Source: Oceanobacillus limi (GTDB lineage Bacteria; Bacillota; Bacilli; Bacillales; Amphibacillaceae). From it: a DNA stretch of 64,000 bases. Positions within the stretch are counted from its first letter, which is position 1. Each line of letters begins with the position of its first letter. Shown one piece after another: positions 60,830 through 64,000 of the stretch. The position numbers were made by a program, and so were the translations under genes. The stretch spans positions 897-64,896 of the forward strand of contig NZ_FOHE01000018.1 of assembly GCF_900111445.1 (NCBI RefSeq). The letters run 5' to 3'. The notes beneath the pieces are model-generated. The model did no database searches. It worked only from the letters and a program-made list of their open reading frames with translations, and was not told where the DNA came from.

Positions 60830-62125
60830 TTAGTTCACTTCCTTTTCTTTTACTCCATCTTCATGAACGCTATATTTGATGCTTCTTGTTAGCTGGAATA
60901 ATAATGCAGTACTAATTAAGCCCATCATTGCAATGATACTTGTTAGCACGATTGGGGGGATCCAGCTACTTATGATCAGAAATACGCCAGCTGTACTCAC
61001 TCCAAAAATTGCCGCAACAGCATAGACAGCCATGTAGGTACTGCGCTCATTATCTGGGACAGTGTTTGCAAGCATGGTCTGTTGGATTGGAGCATACATA
61101 ATCTCACCAATCGACGCGAGGATCATGGCGATAATTAATAGTAAAGGCAAGGTACTGTAGCTAATAACGGTGTATCCGATAAAAAACAGCCCCAACCCGG
61201 TAAGTAAAACAAGCTTTTCATTCACCCGCCTTAGTAACCAGGTGATGAGCATTGTACAAAAGACAACAATTAGTGTATTAGTTGTTTTGAGCATTCCAAC
61301 AATATTCATGCCATCTACCGTAAAAGGGAGGAAGGGGAGGAAAGGGACTGGATCTTGAATTTCATCTACCAGTCGAACCCCAATATAATTTGTCAATTGT
61401 TCTTCGACAGATACCAATAAGAAGGTAGCAATCGTAAGAATGAGAAAAAAGCGGTGCGCAAATGTTTTCCCATACGTTTGAAGTACATGGTTGAGGCGCG
61501 TTAAAATAGTCATCCGTTCCATCGTCGTAGTTGTGGCGATTTGTTTAGTTGGAGTATATGTTTCTTCTATATAAATGTACGTTATGACCAAAGAAAATAG
61601 GGTACACATTGCTACGCCAAGGAAAAGATAGAAGTGATAGTCATAAAACAAAAATGCACCAATCATACTTCCATTGGCAGTTGCCATATTTCTTAACCAA
61701 TACACATACGTATAGATGCTTTTTCGATTATCTGGATTGCTGACGTCAATAATTAATGCTTGATAAACGGGAGTAGTAGCCCCTGTACTAAACTGGATCA
61801 TAATAAATAATAAGAAGGTGATATAGGGATACGTGTACCAAGGAGAGTTAACGAGAGCCGCACCAACAAAACTGATACAAACAATAAACTCACCAAGTAC
61901 GATCACTTTTTTCCTGCCAATTCGATCCGAGATATATCCACCAACAAAGGAACCCAAAATATTTGCCCCCATTACACAAATAAACAAGAATCCCGTAATG
62001 AATGTACCTAGCTGCTCCGAAAAAAAGATGATCAAAAATGGGAGAACTGACATTGTTGCTAATGTCGTAATGAATTGTAGTATCATACGAATTCGAATCA
62101 CGGGATGAAACTGAAACATGCGCAT
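60830..62125 (-). CDS. MFS-family exporter
   Basis: A 431-residue transporter with about twelve transmembrane segments. The MFS signature GGYISDRIGRKKVIVLGE is between helices 2 and 3 and a second basic loop (RRVNEKLVLL) is between helices 8 and 9. The family is the DHA1-type drug exporters. AAGGAGGG precedes the ATG. It follows the TetR gene by 59 bases in the same direction. Substrate unknown. Confidence 0.83.
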   Translation of the reverse strand: MRMFQFHPVIRIRMILQFITTLATMSVLPFLIIFFSEQLGTFITGFLFICVMGANILGSFVGGYISDRIGRKKVIVLGEFIVCISFVGAALVNSPWYTYPYITFLLFIMIQFSTGATTPVYQALIIDVSNPDNRKSIYTYVYWLRNMATANGSMIGAFLFYDYHFYLFLGVAMCTLFSLVITYIYIEETYTPTKQIATTTTMERMTILTRLNHVLQTYGKTFAHRFFLILTIATFLLVSVEEQLTNYIGVRLVDEIQDPVPFLPFLPFTVDGMNIVGMLKTTNTLIVVFCTMLITWLLRRVNEKLVLLTGLGLFFIGYTVISYSTLPLLLIIAMILASIGEIMYAPIQQTMLANTVPDNERSTYMAVYAVAAIFGVSTAGVFLIISSWIPPIVLTSIIAMMGLISTALLFQLTRSIKYSVHEDGVKEKEVN

Positions 62126-62143
62126 GAATTGCCCTCCTTAACT

Positions 62144-62163
62144 ACGATTGATTAATCAATCGT
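62144..62163. promoter_or_regulatory. Perfect 20-bp palindrome before the MFS gene
   Basis: ACGATTGATT-AATCAATCGT is a perfect palindrome between the TetR and MFS genes. A shorter palindrome of the same arms is before tetR (62810). Confidence 0.7.
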
Positions 62164-62184
62164 TTGTAATATGAAAAAGTAGAC

Positions 62185-62787
62185 CTATTCATGAATAGGT
62201 CCAAACAGCTGAAAAGCAGGTGTGATGTATTGAGCCCACATATCGCTGTAACGTGTATCGGTATTGTTTAAACGAATACCAATTAATAAACTTGTATAAA
62301 GTGTAGCAACTGGCATCGACGCTTGTTTCTTGAGCAAGCCTTTATGTTGACCATTTTCAATTAACCGACCGACCTTCTCCCTCCAATGATCATGAAACTG
62401 ATTGAGTTGATCAAAAGGCTCGGGAAAACGTTGGTACTGACCAACTACCTGGACAACGAGTGTTAAGTAATTTTGCTCGCCAGCAAATAATTGAATATCT
62501 TTTTTCACCATTTCTTGTAATTCAAGTAATGGATCTTCTGCATTTTCATTGAAATCAAGTATTTGATCTGAAATAGCTTCTAATGGTTCAACAACTGCAG
62601 CGTAAAAGAGTTGTTCTTTATCTTTAAAATAGGTAAACACATTTCCGAAACTAACATCTGCAGCTTCAGCTATCTTCTTGATGGTTGTTCCTTCATATCC
62701 TTCTGTCGCAAACAGGTAAACAGCGGTATTTAAGATTTTTTGCCGTCGCTTTTTCATATTCTGTCGTTGTTCTTCCGATAATGGCAT
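62185..62787 (-). CDS. TetR-family repressor of the MFS exporter
   Basis: A 200-residue regulator with a typical TetR helix-turn-helix (YEGTTIKKIAEAADVSFGNVFTYFKDKEQLF). The helical C-terminal domain would bind the exported compound. AAAGGAGA precedes the ATG. Palindromes at 62144 and 62810 with the arms ACGATT/AATCGT are its likely operators. Confidence 0.87.
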   Translation of the reverse strand: MPLSEEQRQNMKKRRQKILNTAVYLFATEGYEGTTIKKIAEAADVSFGNVFTYFKDKEQLFYAAVVEPLEAISDQILDFNENAEDPLLELQEMVKKDIQLFAGEQNYLTLVVQVVGQYQRFPEPFDQLNQFHDHWREKVGRLIENGQHKGLLKKQASMPVATLYTSLLIGIRLNNTDTRYSDMWAQYITPAFQLFGPIHE

Positions 62788-62809
62788 GGTAGATTCTCCT
62801 TTGGTTACG

Positions 62810-62827
62810 AACGATTACTCAATCGTT
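62810..62827. promoter_or_regulatory. TetR operator before tetR
   Basis: AACGATT (62810-62816) and AATCGTT (62821-62827) form a perfect inverted repeat with four bases between, upstream of the tetR start. Confidence 0.65.
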
Positions 62828-62969
62828 AATAAAAGGATAGCAAGTAATGATGGGGATGTAAAGCCTAATTACGATAAAGACTTGTTTTTGAAGAGGTTGT
62901 GATGTTTTAGCGTGTAGTTAGGAACGTTTGTAGCATCTTTAGAATAAACTGTGATGGGTGGTGGTGATT

Positions 62970-63737
62970 ATGGAAAGGCATTTTAATGTGTGGCAGGAAA
63001 ATGAATGGGTGAAAATTAAACAGATTACGGATCTACCATTTAATCGTTACGATATATATGTAAATGACGAGTTAGAAGCGACGTATTACCGTGGCAATTC
63101 GATTTATATTTATATTGGTAATAGAAGGAAGGTTAACCGGATAACGATTATTGGTTTCTATCATTTTAATGGAGTTCCAATGGGATGGCTTGAACCGTAT
63201 CAATTTATGACAAGTCGGGATCAGCAAGAACGAGATTTTCTTCCTGGAGATATTCTGGTCGCAAGTGATAATGTGGTTGAATTTTTTACAGGGTATGTTG
63301 GTCATTCAGCTATAGTAGTGGATGGTACCAATGTAATTGAAGCAAGAGGTGGTACTCCGACTATTCAAAAAGATAGCATTCAGCAGTTTTTGGAGAAACA
63401 CCCTCACCATGCTCAATTTCGGCCGAAGTCTCTTGAAATGGGAAAAGCAGCAGCTGCCTACGCCGAAAATTACTTACGCGATTATCAGGAAAAAGTAAGT
63501 AATGGAGAAGATAAGCCCCTGTTCTCTATGAAACTAACACAATCCTTAGAAGATCCTTGGGAATATATTTACTGTTCGAAATTGGTTTGGCTAAGTTACT
63601 ATTATGGTGCCAATTATAAGCTGGAGAATGATTACCTATGGATTTCCCCAGAAGATCTATATACTAATCTAAAAGAAAATGATGCGTTCATTAATGTTTA
63701 CCAGCATGAAGAAGTGGAGTTTAAGGTGAATACATGA
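62970..63737 (+). CDS. YiiX-like permuted papain-fold protein
   Basis: A 255-residue cytoplasmic protein. GYVGHSAIVVDGTNVIEARGG holds the His of the permuted NlpC/P60-like fold, and YIYCSKLVWLSYYYG holds the Cys; the order His before Cys is the hallmark of the YiiX/YebB group. Before it, LPGDILVAS is the usual segment. These are probable thiol hydrolases or acyltransferases. ATG 62970 with GGTGGTGAT is preferred over GTG 62958. Confidence 0.75.
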   Translation: MERHFNVWQENEWVKIKQITDLPFNRYDIYVNDELEATYYRGNSIYIYIGNRRKVNRITIIGFYHFNGVPMGWLEPYQFMTSRDQQERDFLPGDILVASDNVVEFFTGYVGHSAIVVDGTNVIEARGGTPTIQKDSIQQFLEKHPHHAQFRPKSLEMGKAAAAYAENYLRDYQEKVSNGEDKPLFSMKLTQSLEDPWEYIYCSKLVWLSYYYGANYKLENDYLWISPEDLYTNLKENDAFINVYQHEEVEFKVNT

Positions 63738-63896
63738 ATAAGTAGGTTAGAAGTTTTATAGATCTTTTCATTCTTTATCTACTAATGCTTTATAGGAATG
63801 GATTTTATTGGTAATAAAAGATTGTTGCTTTAGAGGTCTCAACATGCTATATTAATATTCGCGCCACAACAAAACGAATTAAATTAAAAAAAGTGA

Positions 63897-64000
63897 TTGA
63901 CTTTAAGTTTTGAGTTGTGGTATATTAATCAAGTCGCCATTACGGCAGACAACAAATAACGACTTACAACTTCAAAAAACTTTTAAAAAGTTGTTGACAT
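63897..64000 (+). promoter_or_regulatory. Tandem strong promoters, probably of an rRNA operon
   Basis: TTGACT (63897-63902), 18 bases and TATATT (63921-63926), followed by AATCAAGTCGCC, match the form of Bacillus rrn P1; an A/T-rich UP-like stretch lies before it. AAAAAGTTGTTGACA at the window edge gives a second -35 (63994-63999) with its -10 beyond the window. Confidence 0.6.

Overview
The window is AT-rich, Gram-positive (Firmicutes) DNA. Genes carry strong GGAGG-type ribosome binding sites, TTG and GTG starts are common, and there are CcpA, Fnr and SigA-type control sites. The gene families (YjcZ, DUF4177, CzrA, RNase J, a YtrA/BcrA-like two-component ABC locus) point to the Bacillaceae, probably a free-living aerobe near Oceanobacillus, Virgibacillus or Ornithinibacillus; the genus is inference. 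I saw no tRNA, CRISPR array, transposase or prophage. The window ends in tandem strong promoters that look like the start of an rRNA operon.

Layout. 1-430: repeats and an ECF sigma-factor stub. 433-4323: a ChvE-MmsA-MmsB sugar ABC importer under a CcpA site. 4.5-8.5 kb: an SDR, then a PadR/DUF1048/DrrA-type ABC exporter locus with matching operator motifs. 9.0-10.6 kb: flavohaemoglobin with an Fnr box. 10.8-12.9 kb: a LuxR-type regulator divergent from a hydroxyacyl-CoA dehydrogenase. 13.2-17.7 kb: zinc/cadmium defence (CzrA + CzcD, CmtR-like sensor + CadA ATPase). 17.9-19.7 kb: L-lactate dehydrogenase with an FNT channel. 20-36.5 kb: an accessory zone of small enzymes and membrane proteins (methyltransferase behind a terminator, GyrI-like protein, serine beta-lactamase-fold protein, SET protein, extra RNase J) with several decayed genes. 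37.7-48.2 kb: a two-part acid catabolism cluster: ACAD10/11-type dehydrogenase, SDR, TetR, thioesterase, kinase-fold protein, ComB-like phosphatase and quinone oxidoreductase; then CoA ligase, hydroxyacyl-CoA dehydrogenase and a FadE-like dehydrogenase. 48.7-51.6 kb: very small genes, structured repeats and a type I toxin-antitoxin locus. 51.8-55.2 kb: response regulator, ABC ATPase, permease and histidine kinase of a peptide-antibiotic defence module. 55.5-60.8 kb: small minus-strand genes with many broken copies. 60.8-63.7 kb: an MFS exporter with its TetR repressor and a YiiX-like protein.

The catabolic cluster is the most coherent system. A ligase would make an acyl-CoA, the kinase-fold protein could phosphorylate a hydroxyl on it, and the ACAD10/11-type dehydrogenase could remove the phosphate, as in the Pseudomonas Lva levulinate pathway. 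A ComB-like phosphatase beside the kinase is not part of the Lva set. Two related inverted repeats and a perfect cre site suggest control by the local TetR protein and by CcpA.

The clearest hidden element is at 49.9-50.2 kb: a 26-residue toxin with a sequestered ribosome binding site and a convergent antisense RNA whose terminator lies in the toxin's 3' end. A second theme is decay: at least ten genes are broken or are fragments of paralogues kept elsewhere in the window.
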